A stretch of 32,379 nucleotides of DNA from Clostridia bacterium (GCA_012840125.1 DULZ01000040.1:1-32379), one strand, 5' to 3'; numbered from the stretch's first letter, positions 7,692 to 15,640 are shown. Numbers and translations: made by a program. The notes: generated from the sequence alone by a model not told the origin.

Positions 7692-10400
7692 ATGGAAAAC
7701 AAACCTTGGTTTGCCCTGCCTGCTGCCGAAGTGGCGGAGACCCTGCAGGTGGACCCGCAGCGAGGGTTGAGCACCCGGGAGGTGGAAGACAGGCGGCAGA
7801 AGTACGGGATCAATGCCCTTAAAGAGAAACCGCCGCGGAGCATCCTCTCCATGTTTATCGACCAACTGAAAGAAACCTTGATCCTGATTTTGATTGCCGC
7901 CGCCGTCGTTTCCGGCGCCTTGGGTGAATGGATTGACAGCATTGTCATTCTAGTCATCGTGATCTTGAACGCGGTGCTGGGTGTGGTTCAGGAGAACAAA
8001 GCAGAACAGGCTTTGCAGGCCTTGAAGGAAATGACCAAAGCCACCGTCAAAGTGCTGCGGGAGGGGCAGGTCAGCCAGGTGAATGTGGAAGAACTGGTAC
8101 CGGGGGACATCGTGCTGCTGGAAGCAGGGGATGCTATCCCTGCCGATGCCCGTCTCCTGGAAGCGGCTTCTTTCATGGTCAATGAGGCGGCCCTGACCGG
8201 GGAGTCCGTGCCGGTGGAAAAAGACGTGCCTGTGCTGGAAAAGAGTGAGGTGCCCATTGCAGAGCGGCACAACATGATTTTCATGGGTACTTATGCCACC
8301 GGTGGCCGGGCCAAGGCAGTGGTGACCGGGACCGGTATGAACACGGAACTGGGCAAGATCGCCCAGATGCTGGATGAAGGGGCCCCTGACCCCACGCCGC
8401 TGCAGCAGCAGCTGGCCCGCCTGGGCAAGACTTTAGGGAAAGCCGCCGGGGCCATTGTGGTTGTGGTGTTCCTGACCGGGCTCTTGCGCGGCGGGGAACT
8501 CCTGGAGATGTTTATGACGGCGGTGGCGCTGGCGGTGGCCGCCATTCCCGAAGGGCTGCCGGCGGTGGTTACCATTGTCCTGGCTTTGGGCGTTACCAGG
8601 ATGAGCAAGCGCAACGCCGTGATCCGGCGGCTGCCCGCCGTGGAGACTTTAGGGGTGGCCACGTATATTTGTTCGGATAAAACCGGTACTTTGACCAAGA
8701 ACGAGATGACCACCACGGATATCTACTTACCCAGCGGTACCTTCCAGGTGACCGGTACCGGCTACGACCCGCAGGGGGACTTCTTGACGGAAGCAGGGGA
8801 GACCTTTGACCCCGCCGCCAACCGGGATTTGCAACTCTTGCTCTTAGGCGCCGCCCTCAATACCGACGCCCGGCTGGTGCGGAAGGAAAAAGGGTACCAG
8901 ATCATCGGTGATCCCACGGAAGGCGCACTGGTAGTAGCGGCGGCTAAAGCCGGTCTCGATAAAGGAACGGCGGAGAGCCGGTTCCCGAGGCTGGCGGAAA
9001 TACCCTTTGATTCCGGCCGGAAAATGATGACCACCTTCCACAAATTAAGTGAAGAAGGGGTATACAGCTTCACCAAAGGTGCGCCCGACGTGCTGCTGGC
9101 CCGCTGTGCCGGTATCCACCAGGAGGGCCGCGCCCGGGTCATGTCTGAGGAGGAAAGAAATCTCTTGCTGGAGATCAACTCCCAGTATGCGTCCCAAGGG
9201 AAGCGGGTGCTGGCCATGGCTTACCGTCAGTGGGAGGACATACCCGAGCCCATGACCCCGGAAGCGGTGGAACAAGGGCTGACTTTCCTGGGTTATTTCG
9301 TCATGATCGACCCGGCCAGACCGGAGGCCAAAGCGGCGGTGGCCGTAAGCCACAATGCCGGTATTCAGACGGTGATGATTACGGGGGACCACAAGGATAC
9401 CGCTCTGGCCATTGCCAGGGATTTGGGCATCTGGCAGGAGGGTGATCACTGCCTGACGGGTGTGGAACTGGTTAAACTCTCCGCCGAGGAACTGCAAGAC
9501 ATCGTGCTGCACACGACGGTTTATGCCCGGGTTTCCCCGGAAGACAAGTTAAGGATTGTGGACGCTCTCAAGGCAAAGGGGCAGGTGGTGGCCATGACCG
9601 GGGACGGGGTGAACGACGCGCCGGCCCTCAAACGGGCGGATATCGGTTGTGCCATGGGCATCACCGGTACGGAAGTGTCCAAAGAGGCTTCCGACATGGT
9701 GCTCTTGGATGACAACTTTGCCACCATTGTCAACGCTGTGGAAGAAGGCAGGACCATCTACAACAATATCCGCAAAGCCATTTATTACTTGCTGTCTTGT
9801 AACGTCGGTGAGATCGTGGCTATCTTCGGCGCTATTTTGGTGGGACTGGGCAGCCCCTTGACCCCGGTCCAGATCCTGTGGATGAACCTGGTGACCGACG
9901 GGCTGCCGGCCTTGGCGCTAGGGGTGGAGCCGCCGGAAAAGGATATCATGAACCGGCCGCCCCGGGACAGCAGGGAAGGCGTCTTTGCCGGGGGCGTGGG
10001 ACTGAAAATCATAATCCAAGGTATGCTGATGGGGCTTTTGGCCCTCTCCGCTTACTGGCTGGCCCTGTCCTGGGGACGCTCTCTGGTGGAAGCCCACACG
10101 ATGGCTTTCTTGACCATGTCCCTCTCCCAATTGGTTCATTCTTTCAATGCCAGAAGCCTGGATCACTCCCTTTTCTACCTGGGAGTTGCCACGAACCGTC
10201 ATTTGGTTTATGCCTTTACGGTGTCCTTGCTGCTCCAACTGGCAGTGGTGTTCGTCCCGTTCCTCAGCTCCGTATTTGGTACTACTGTGCTCAACGCCCA
10301 TGACTGGGCCGTGGTCTTAGGATTGAGCATCCTACCCCTACTGGTGGTAGAGATTTGGAAAGCCTTTACCCATCCCAAAGCTGCTCCCCAGCACAATTAG
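7692..10400 (+). CDS. P-type Ca2+/Mn2+-transporting ATPase (type IIA, SERCA-like)
   Basis: A 902-residue cation pump. It has an N-terminal cation-ATPase domain, TGES of the actuator domain (169-172), PEGLP in the fourth membrane helix (P286, E287), the phosphorylated Asp in DKTGT (D329), the TGDGVNDAP hinge, and membrane ligands N704 and E707 (NVGE) and N732, T735, D736 (NLVTDGLPA). This set matches the two-site SERCA-type calcium pumps, of which some bacterial members also export Mn2+. Control by a Mn2+ riboswitch argues that Mn2+ efflux is the physiological or an additional role here; that is inference. AAGGAGG precedes the ATG. The gene stands alone in its transcript and ends at a long bidirectional hairpin. 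Confidence 0.93.
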   Translation: MENKPWFALPAAEVAETLQVDPQRGLSTREVEDRRQKYGINALKEKPPRSILSMFIDQLKETLILILIAAAVVSGALGEWIDSIVILVIVILNAVLGVVQENKAEQALQALKEMTKATVKVLREGQVSQVNVEELVPGDIVLLEAGDAIPADARLLEAASFMVNEAALTGESVPVEKDVPVLEKSEVPIAERHNMIFMGTYATGGRAKAVVTGTGMNTELGKIAQMLDEGAPDPTPLQQQLARLGKTLGKAAGAIVVVVFLTGLLRGGELLEMFMTAVALAVAAIPEGLPAVVTIVLALGVTRMSKRNAVIRRLPAVETLGVATYICSDKTGTLTKNEMTTTDIYLPSGTFQVTGTGYDPQGDFLTEAGETFDPAANRDLQLLLLGAALNTDARLVRKEKGYQIIGDPTEGALVVAAAKAGLDKGTAESRFPRLAEIPFDSGRKMMTTFHKLSEEGVYSFTKGAPDVLLARCAGIHQEGRARVMSEEERNLLLEINSQYASQGKRVLAMAYRQWEDIPEPMTPEAVEQGLTFLGYFVMIDPARPEAKAAVAVSHNAGIQTVMITGDHKDTALAIARDLGIWQEGDHCLTGVELVKLSAEELQDIVLHTTVYARVSPEDKLRIVDALKAKGQVVAMTGDGVNDAPALKRADIGCAMGITGTEVSKEASDMVLLDDNFATIVNAVEEGRTIYNNIRKAIYYLLSCNVGEIVAIFGAILVGLGSPLTPVQILWMNLVTDGLPALALGVEPPEKDIMNRPPRDSREGVFAGGVGLKIIIQGMLMGLLALSAYWLALSWGRSLVEAHTMAFLTMSLSQLVHSFNARSLDHSLFYLGVATNRHLVYAFTVSLLLQLAVVFVPFLSSVFGTTVLNAHDWAVVLGLSILPLLVVEIWKAFTHPKAAPQHN

Positions 10401-10418
10401 GGATGACGGTTGACAAAT

Positions 10419-10468
10419 AACAAACCGGTGCGGTCGTAAAGCAGTGCTTCCGGCCGCGCCGGTTTGTT
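10419..10468. terminator. Bidirectional terminator, 18-bp stem
   Basis: Bases 10419-10436 pair with 10451-10468 over 18 positions with only two G-U type pairs; the 14-base loop includes GCAGTGC. The hairpin separates the ATPase gene from the convergent phosphorylase gene and touches the stop codon of the latter. The tail is only TTTA on the plus strand, so rho-independent efficiency is uncertain. Confidence 0.7.
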
Positions 10469-11238
10469 TACATTTTCATCCGGGCCTGTGCGCAGTCACA
10501 ATGATTTTGATCCAGGTTTACAGTCTTGATAAGGTCGATAAACATGTTGGTCAGGCTGGCTCTGTTCTTGTTCACCGCCCCCATGATTTCTTCCAACCGG
10601 TGGTCATGGGCGATGCCGGTGGCCCAGTTGGTGATGATGCCGACCCCGGCGTAGCAAAGGCCGAGCTCTTTGGCCAGGACCACTTCCGGGATCCCCGTCA
10701 TCCCGACCACATCGGCGCCGAGTTTTTGGTACATGCGGATTTCCGCGGCCGTTTCGAACCGGGGTCCTTCCGTGCCCACATAGACCGCTTCCCCGGCGAT
10801 GGCGATCCCGTGCCGGGGAGCTTTTTCCGTGATGAGGCGCCTGAGCTCCCGGCAATAAGGGTCGGCCATGGAAGTATGTATCACCCCGTCCTGGCCGTCA
10901 AAGAACGTGGAAACCCGGTTCTTGGTAAAGTCGATGAAATCAGTGAAGATCACCAGCTCCCCGGGCTTGTACTTCGGGTTCAGGGATCCCACCGCATTGG
11001 TGGCGAAGACGTGGGTGACCCCCAGTTCTTTCAAAGCCCAGATATTGCCCCGGTAGTTGACCCGGTGGGGTGGTGTATGGTGATGTACCCCGTGGCGGGC
11101 TAAAAAGATGATTTCCCGACCGGCGTCTTCCTGCACCGTCACCCGGACCTCACCGTAAGGGGTGCTCACCTGTTTATCCTCTAATCTGCCTTCCAGTTGA
11201 TAGATGCCTGTGCCTCCTATGATGGCGGCTTTGAACAT
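10468..11238 (-). CDS. mtnP: S-methyl-5'-thioadenosine phosphorylase (PNP/MTAP family)
   Basis: A 256-residue purine nucleoside phosphorylase family 2 enzyme that cleaves methylthioadenosine (or methylthioinosine) with phosphate, in methionine salvage. Visible signatures are the N-terminal phosphate loop IIGGTGIY (6-13), RHGVHHHTPPHRVNYRGNI with the phosphate-binding His cluster (about 49-67), TNAVGSL (about 80-86), and EGPRFETAAEI followed by GMTGIPE, the base and methylthioribose pocket. The family also includes methylthioinosine phosphorylases, so the exact nucleoside is not settled. GGAGGAG sits before the ATG. No other methionine-salvage gene is adjacent; it appears to be a single-gene transcript. 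Confidence 0.88.
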   Translation of the reverse strand: MFKAAIIGGTGIYQLEGRLEDKQVSTPYGEVRVTVQEDAGREIIFLARHGVHHHTPPHRVNYRGNIWALKELGVTHVFATNAVGSLNPKYKPGELVIFTDFIDFTKNRVSTFFDGQDGVIHTSMADPYCRELRRLITEKAPRHGIAIAGEAVYVGTEGPRFETAAEIRMYQKLGADVVGMTGIPEVVLAKELGLCYAGVGIITNWATGIAHDHRLEEIMGAVNKNRASLTNMFIDLIKTVNLDQNHCDCAQARMKM

Positions 11239-11330
11239 GGACCTCTCCTCCGACTCTTTTTCTTATTAGTCTACCTTAAGTGGTCAGGCAAAGCCAAGGG
11301 TGGAGGCCGGTGATGGGCCACATTTTGTTA

Positions 11331-11359
11331 TTGACACCGGCTTTTTCTAAAGATACCAT
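11331..11359 (+). promoter_or_regulatory. Promoter for the small four-cysteine protein
   Basis: A perfect -35 TTGACA (11331-11336) and a weak -10 TACCAT (11354-11359) with a 17-base spacer, about 50 bases upstream of the small gene. The rest of 11239-11410 shows no other clear signal. Confidence 0.55.
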
Positions 11360-11410
11360 AAGAGAAAAGAACAAATAGTATTTAAGAAAAATGCAGGCAG
11401 GAGGAAACCA

Positions 11411-11557
11411 ATGGAAATCCGGCAGTATGGCTGTCAAGGATGCTCGAAAAGCTGCTCCATCCAGGTGGAACTGGAACAGGGCCGGGTGACCGGTGTCACC
11501 GGTCACGGCTGCCAAAAAGGCAAGGACATGGTGTTGGATTTTGTTTTAATGGATTAA
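11411..11557 (+). CDS. 48-residue four-cysteine protein, molybdopterin-oxidoreductase-like Fe-S motif
   Basis: A short gene that is easily missed. It reads MEIRQYGCQGCSKSC at the start and has cysteines at 8, 11, 15 and 34 (CX2CX3CX18C). This spacing, with a Gly-rich turn before the last Cys (GHGCQKG), resembles the 4Fe-4S segment at the N-terminus of molybdopterin oxidoreductases and DUF1667-like small proteins. Support for reality: AGGAGG seven bases before the ATG, a TTGACA promoter upstream and an intrinsic terminator seven bases after the stop. A role as a small Fe-S or metal-binding electron carrier is inferred; no partner gene is obvious, since both neighbours are on the other strand. 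Confidence 0.75.
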   Translation: MEIRQYGCQGCSKSCSIQVELEQGRVTGVTGHGCQKGKDMVLDFVLMD

Positions 11558-11563
11558 TCCAAT

Positions 11564-11595
11564 AAAAAGGCTGCTCCCGGGGGAGCGGCCTTTTA
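11564..11595. terminator. Bidirectional intrinsic terminator
   Basis: AAAAGGCTGCTCCC (11565-11578) pairs with GGGAGCGGCCTTTT (11581-11594) with one G-U pair and a tight loop. A-run and T-run flank the stem on both sides, so it serves both the small gene (plus) and the CofE-like gene (minus), whose stop codon it overlaps. Confidence 0.8.
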
Positions 11596-12768
11596 TTCGG
11601 AGGCATAATTGTCAAAATAGCCTTGTACTAATACTATAGGTGTTCCTTTATCCCCGCTGCCGCTGGTCAGGTCACACAGGCTGCCTACCAGGTCGGTAAT
11701 CCGCCTGGGTGTAGTCCCCAGGGACAGCTTCACCGCTTCTTTTTCCTTGAGGCGCTGTTGGATGGCGGCCTGTATTTCTTCCGGCGTCAAGTCTTTCAGT
11801 TCACTGTCGGCCAGGTATTTTAGCTTCATTTCATTGGGAGTGCCGGCTAATCCCGGGGTATAGCCGGGGGAAACCACCGGATCCGCCAGTTCCCAAATCT
11901 TGCCTACCGGATCCTTGAAGGCACCGTCGCCATAGATCATGACTTCCACGTGCTTACCCGTCTGGCGGTGCAGAGCCTTTTGCACCGCCAGGACGAAGGC
12001 TTCGCAGTCCCGCGGGAAAAGTTTCACGGTGTCTTCCGAGGCGGCATTGGCGCCCAATAGGCCGAATTCGGGGTTGTAGCCGCTGTTGTTGATGGGCTGG
12101 GTCAGGATGTCATCCAGGGTGTACACCACACGGGCACCGGCAGTCTGGAGCATCCGCTTGGTACGAAACCGTTCATGAATGTTGGCGACCAGTACCTGGT
12201 CCGTATATGCCAGAATGTGGCGCGGGTCATTGGCCAGGATGATTTCCATCTGCCCTGCCGGGGCCAGTTCCTTGTACATGCGCACATAGTCCACGCCGGT
12301 GAACAGGTGGGGCACGACCTCCCCGAAGAGCTCACGGTATTTTGCTTCGGTGAGGACATCGCTGTACGGGTTGATGCCCAGCTCGTCCATCCGGTCGATA
12401 TCCATCAGGTGGTTCCCGACTTCGTCGGCGGGGTAATTGAGCAACAGGTATATTTTCTTGCCGCTGAGGGCTATTCCTTTCAGGATCAGGGCAAACCGGT
12501 TCCGGCTGAGGATGGGAAAGACTACACCGATACTGCCGGTGAACTTCCGCGCAATGTCGGCGGCAATATCCGTTACCCTGGCGTAATTCCCCTGGGCTCT
12601 GGCCAGCAGGGATTCGGTAATGCCGATAATGTCCCGGTCATGGATGGCAAAATTCTCCGAACGGGCTGCGGTCAGAACTGATTGGACAACGATTTCCACC
12701 AGATCGTCTCCTGCTTTCACGATCGGTGCCCGAATGCCCCGGACCGTAGTCCCTACCATTCTGGTCAT
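11593..12768 (-). CDS. Coenzyme F420-0:L-glutamate ligase-like protein (CofE superfamily)
   Basis: A 391-residue protein that I recognise as the large clostridial relative of CofE, the GTP-dependent ligase that adds glutamate to F420-0. Family-like segments include the N-terminal VRGIRAPIVKAGDDLVEIV, the GITESLLARAQGNY region (about 50-63), FPILSRNRF and MIYGDGAFKDPVGK (about 274-287). Canonical CofE is about 250 residues; this form has a long insertion and C-terminal extension. No other F420 biosynthesis gene is in the window, and F420 is not typical of Clostridia, so the true acceptor may be another molecule. GGAGGAG precedes the ATG. It appears monocistronic. The fold assignment is more certain than the substrate. 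Confidence 0.72.
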   Translation of the reverse strand: MTRMVGTTVRGIRAPIVKAGDDLVEIVVQSVLTAARSENFAIHDRDIIGITESLLARAQGNYARVTDIAADIARKFTGSIGVVFPILSRNRFALILKGIALSGKKIYLLLNYPADEVGNHLMDIDRMDELGINPYSDVLTEAKYRELFGEVVPHLFTGVDYVRMYKELAPAGQMEIILANDPRHILAYTDQVLVANIHERFRTKRMLQTAGARVVYTLDDILTQPINNSGYNPEFGLLGANAASEDTVKLFPRDCEAFVLAVQKALHRQTGKHVEVMIYGDGAFKDPVGKIWELADPVVSPGYTPGLAGTPNEMKLKYLADSELKDLTPEEIQAAIQQRLKEKEAVKLSLGTTPRRITDLVGSLCDLTSGSGDKGTPIVLVQGYFDNYASE

Positions 12769-12996
12769 AGCTGCTCCTCCTTAAACGATACTCGCCTCAT
12801 GCACAGCGGCTTGACAGGCATTTTTTGCAAAAAAAAGAATGGCGGAATATTCATATTATCCACCATTACAGTTTACTACATTCAGGAGGGCGAATCCAGC
12901 CCGGATCCGAACGATGAGGTATATTTTCTGCCGAATGAACGGATAAGCACATTTAATATGTATATTTATTAAGAATAACTCGTATTATAAATAAGC

Positions 12997-13024
12997 TTGT
13001 ACCTCGTCTAACTTGTGATAAAAT
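12997..13024 (+). promoter_or_regulatory. Probable promoter for the receiver/MshEN-CheX pair
   Basis: TTGTAC (12997-13002), a 16-base spacer and TAAAAT (13019-13024), 36 bases upstream of the response-regulator start, in a strongly AT-rich stretch. The rest of the 292-base gap (12769-13060) shows no convincing gene; a 96-codon frame there runs mostly antisense to the CofE-like gene and has no ribosome binding site. Confidence 0.5.
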
Positions 13025-13060
13025 TATAAATATAGACAAATCATCACTAGGAGGGAGAGC

Positions 13061-13444
13061 ATGGGAGACAAAGGATTGTCGGTACTGCTGGTAGATGATT
13101 CGTTGCTGGTGCGGAAGCAGTTGCGGGGGATGCTAGAGGAAATGAACTGCACGGTGCTGGAAGCGGCCAACGGCGTGCAGGCTGTGGACATAGTGGCTAA
13201 GGATAAGCCTGATCTGGTCTTGATGGATATCGTCATGCCAGAAACGGACGGGATTGAGACACTGAAAAAGATCAAGGAGATCAATCAGGCGGTAAAAATC
13301 GTGATGGTTTCTTCGGTGGGCACCCAGTCTTACTTGAAAGAAGCCATCAAGTCGGGGGCCTTTGATTTCCTGCAGAAGCCGGTGGACAAAGAAGCGCTGC
13401 AAAGGTTGGTCGGGAAACTGCAAAAAGCGGGGAGTGAAGCCTGA
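13061..13444 (+). CDS. CheY-like single-domain response regulator
   Basis: A 127-residue stand-alone receiver. The acidic pair is D12-D13, the phosphoryl acceptor D56 (LVLMDIVMP), the switch Ser S84 or S85 (MVSS) and the conserved Lys K106 (QKPVD). There is no output domain, so it must act by protein contact like CheY, or by being phosphorylated as a sink. AGGAGGGAGAG precedes the ATG. Its TGA overlaps the ATG of the next gene (TGATG), so the two products are made together, and the next protein carries a CheX-like phosphatase domain that probably dephosphorylates this receiver. No histidine kinase is nearby. Confidence 0.93.
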   Translation: MGDKGLSVLLVDDSLLVRKQLRGMLEEMNCTVLEAANGVQAVDIVAKDKPDLVLMDIVMPETDGIETLKKIKEINQAVKIVMVSSVGTQSYLKEAIKSGAFDFLQKPVDKEALQRLVGKLQKAGSEA

Positions 13445-14319
13445 TGTTTAGCCAGTATTTCGGTCAATATCTACTGAACCGGGGTATTGTAGCCGGGGAA
13501 GTGCTGCTTAAGGCTCTGGAAGCCCAGCAGCAGTCCCATGTGAAGTTAGGAGTTTTAGCCGTGGGAGCGGGATTGTTGACCGCCGCCCAGGTGGAGGAGA
13601 TCCACCGGGAACAGACCAGGCAGGACAAGAAGTTCGGGGAAATCGCCATGGAAAAAGGGTATTTAACCCAGGCGCAGTTGGAGGAGCTGCTGGCCTCCCA
13701 GAAACAGGGACACCTGCAGCTGGGCCAAGCTCTCATTGATGCCGGGGCCCTGACCTTTGAACAATTGGAAAAAGCCCTCCAGGATTATCAGAAGGAGTAT
13801 AGTTTCAGCGACAAGGAATTCGCCTCCGTGCAGGAAGGTAATGTGGAGCTGCTGTTGGCAAGAACTCTGCAGCTGGACCCCGGTGAGGAATACTTGAACA
13901 GCTACATCTACCTGTTTGCGCGGAACTTGGTGCGGTTTGTGGACCCCCATGCCTGGCTGGAACCGGTGGACGGGGGCAGCAAAGACCGGTTGGCCGGTGC
14001 CTGGTCCGTAGAACAGCAGATCGAAGGGGAGTTTGCCTTGAAGACCGGTATCACCGGGAGCGAGCAGGGCTTCTGTAAGCTGGCCTCCGCCTTCGCCGGG
14101 GAAAAAATCGAGGCCATGGGAGAACTGGGGCAGGCTTCGGTGGCTGAGTTCCTGAACCTGCACAACGGTATTTTCCTGGTGAACATGTCCAACCTGGGCA
14201 TGGAATTGAAACTGCAGCCGCCGGTGGTTAAGGAAGGGGCTTTAGGCTGGCAAGGGGATCACCGTGCCTTCAAAGTTAACTTCCCGGGTGGACAATTTGC
14301 GCTGCTGCTGCAAGGATAA
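13444..14319 (+). CDS. MshEN-type c-di-GMP-binding repeats fused to a CheX-like phosphatase domain
   Basis: A 291-residue two-part protein. The N-terminal part has four motif copies starting at residues 6, 35, 64 and 93, an exact 29-residue period. Each has an F/LG start, a Gly eight positions later and Leu/Gln positions as in the MshE N-terminal (MshEN) c-di-GMP-binding motif: FGQYLLNRG, LGVLAVGAG, FGEIAMEKG, LGQALIDAG. The C-terminal part (about 125-291) resembles CheX/CheC phosphatases: a LASAFAGE segment (213-220), then E235 and N238 in AEFLN. The usual Asp/Ser four residues before the Glu is Ala231. It is coupled to the CheY-like gene by TGATG overlap. The likely job is c-di-GMP-gated dephosphorylation of that receiver; this is inference. 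There is no membrane segment. Confidence 0.75.
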   Translation: MFSQYFGQYLLNRGIVAGEVLLKALEAQQQSHVKLGVLAVGAGLLTAAQVEEIHREQTRQDKKFGEIAMEKGYLTQAQLEELLASQKQGHLQLGQALIDAGALTFEQLEKALQDYQKEYSFSDKEFASVQEGNVELLLARTLQLDPGEEYLNSYIYLFARNLVRFVDPHAWLEPVDGGSKDRLAGAWSVEQQIEGEFALKTGITGSEQGFCKLASAFAGEKIEAMGELGQASVAEFLNLHNGIFLVNMSNLGMELKLQPPVVKEGALGWQGDHRAFKVNFPGGQFALLLQG

Positions 14320-14321
14320 AC

Positions 14322-14357
14322 AAAAGGAAACGGCTGGCAACGGCCGTTTCCTTTTTT
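14322..14357. terminator. Bidirectional intrinsic terminator
   Basis: A perfect 13-bp stem (AAAAGGAAACGGC, 14322-14334, with GCCGTTTCCTTTT, 14343-14355) and an 8-base loop; the T-run extends to 14357. It ends the signalling operon on the plus strand, and it lies just past the cblS stop on the minus strand. Confidence 0.9.
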
Positions 14358-15120
14358 AGCCCACAATCCTGCCGATGTAGGTGATGGGCAGGGAAAAGTC
14401 CCGGTACAGGGTTTCCCCGCTGCCTGGCTCCACGGCGGCTACGAGGCAGGTGGCCGGCCCGGCTGATTTGGTCAAAGGCAGCGGGCAGCGGGAGTCCACC
14501 TGCAGCCGGCCGCCGCAGGACCGGGTCAGGAGCTCGGCTTCGTAGCGGATCCCCTTGGAACCCACCGGCGCCATCTCATGCACCTGGGGGTACTGCAAAA
14601 GCTTGACCACGGTGTTGAAACTGATAATGTCCGGGTCATCCAAGTCCACTTCGGCCCCAACTTTAGGTATCCCAAAGCAGTAGATTTCGTGACCGGGTCT
14701 CACCTTTCCGATGCGGAGCTCTTCTTTCCCCGCCAGGGCAACGACGGTGATGCCGATACCGCTTTGCCTGGTCACAAAGTTTTCCTCGGTACTGCCGGTC
14801 AGGTGGCATTTGCCTTCTAAGCCCAGCAGTTTTAGTTCGTGTTGGATGCCGGCGAGGATTTCCCGGCCGCTGGGTTCCATTTCCAGCGTGAGGCAGTCGG
14901 AGATCAGCACCGGTCTGGCTCCCACCGCCAGCAGTTCCAGCAGGGGGACCCGGGCGGCGCAGCGCCCCACAATGAAATAGGGAACCTGCAATGCATCCAA
15001 TTCCTTGGCGCCCACGGCGCCGATGGAATCACAAGCGACCAGGATCCTTTGGCTGTCGTCGAGCTCAATGATGCTTAAATCGCGCACTTGGGTAATTTTC
15101 GGCCAAATCCCGGTGTTCAT
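14356..15120 (-). CDS. cblS: Alpha-ribazole kinase (CblS), AIR-synthase-like
   Basis: A 254-residue protein of the PurM/AIR-synthase-like fold resembling CblS, which phosphorylates alpha-ribazole so that it can be joined to cobinamide in cobalamin salvage. Family-like segments are ILVACDSIGAVGAKE (26-40), VGRCAARVPLLELLAVGA (about 51-68) and GSTEENFVTRQSGIGITVVA (about 108-127), which contain the nucleotide-binding acidic and Gly-rich residues. The start lies 10 bases downstream of the cblT stop, and the unit is headed by a cobalamin riboswitch, which fits the assignment strongly. A weak ribosome site (GGTGAG) suggests coupling to cblT. Confidence 0.8.
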   Translation of the reverse strand: MNTGIWPKITQVRDLSIIELDDSQRILVACDSIGAVGAKELDALQVPYFIVGRCAARVPLLELLAVGARPVLISDCLTLEMEPSGREILAGIQHELKLLGLEGKCHLTGSTEENFVTRQSGIGITVVALAGKEELRIGKVRPGHEIYCFGIPKVGAEVDLDDPDIISFNTVVKLLQYPQVHEMAPVGSKGIRYEAELLTRSCGGRLQVDSRCPLPLTKSAGPATCLVAAVEPGSGETLYRDFSLPITYIGRIVG

Positions 15121-15130
15121 GTGGTCTCAC

Positions 15131-15640
15131 CTATACCATGTTTCCCAAAGCGCGGTACAGGACGTATGCCAGCACCGTATTGACCAGGGCCGCCACCGTG
15201 AGAGGCAGTACCATCCCGTAAAAGATTCCAGGGCCTAGGATGGGCACCAGGCTTAAAGGCATTAGCACGCCGTTGATGAACACCGCCGCGGCGACGGCGA
15301 TGACCCCATTGGTCTTGTGGAGCAGCAAGGCAAAGAGGGAGACGGCCACGGCCATTTGCAGCGCAACTAGCAGGTGGATCGGCAGGGACAGGGGAAAACC
15401 GGCACTATAGGCGCTGGCCAGGTGCCCCAAGGCGGCGATGACCAGTCCTTCTTTCCAGCCCAACAAGGCTGCACCCAGAAAACCAGGCGCCGAGTCCAGG
15501 GCCACCGTCCCGGTCGGGCTGGGGATTTTCAGCATGGCGCCAATGACGCTCAGGGCGATGAATAAAGCCATCAAGACCAGGCGCTTCACTTGCCAAAAGC
15601 TTTGCACATTCTGTTTGATTTTGGTTTCCGGTACGGACAT
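15131..15640 (-). CDS. cblT: Alpha-ribazole transporter (CblT), ECF-type S component
   Basis: A 169-residue integral membrane protein with about five hydrophobic helices and the features of an energy-coupling-factor S component: a KRLVLMALFIALS first helix (19-31), then a conserved loop with SPTGTVALDSAPGF (41-54) and a Gly/Ala-rich helix. It is followed by cblS and preceded by a cobalamin riboswitch, the arrangement known for CblT, which imports alpha-ribazole. The ECF ATPase and T components are not in the window and would be shared from elsewhere. AAGGAGG lies seven bases before the ATG. Confidence 0.82.
   Translation of the reverse strand: MSVPETKIKQNVQSFWQVKRLVLMALFIALSVIGAMLKIPSPTGTVALDSAPGFLGAALLGWKEGLVIAALGHLASAYSAGFPLSLPIHLLVALQMAVAVSLFALLLHKTNGVIAVAAAVFINGVLMPLSLVPILGPGIFYGMVLPLTVAALVNTVLAYVLYRALGNMV

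Noticed and set aside
8291-8716. 141-codon minus-strand frame inside the ATPase gene
   Set aside because: A mirror frame produced by the GC-rich codon pattern of the ATPase; no start signals.
10444-11103. 219-codon plus-strand frame
   Set aside because: It runs antisense to the well supported methylthioadenosine phosphorylase gene and its product resembles no family.
12682-12972. 96-codon plus-strand frame
   Set aside because: Its first third is antisense to the CofE-like gene, there is no ribosome binding site and the translation is low-complexity.
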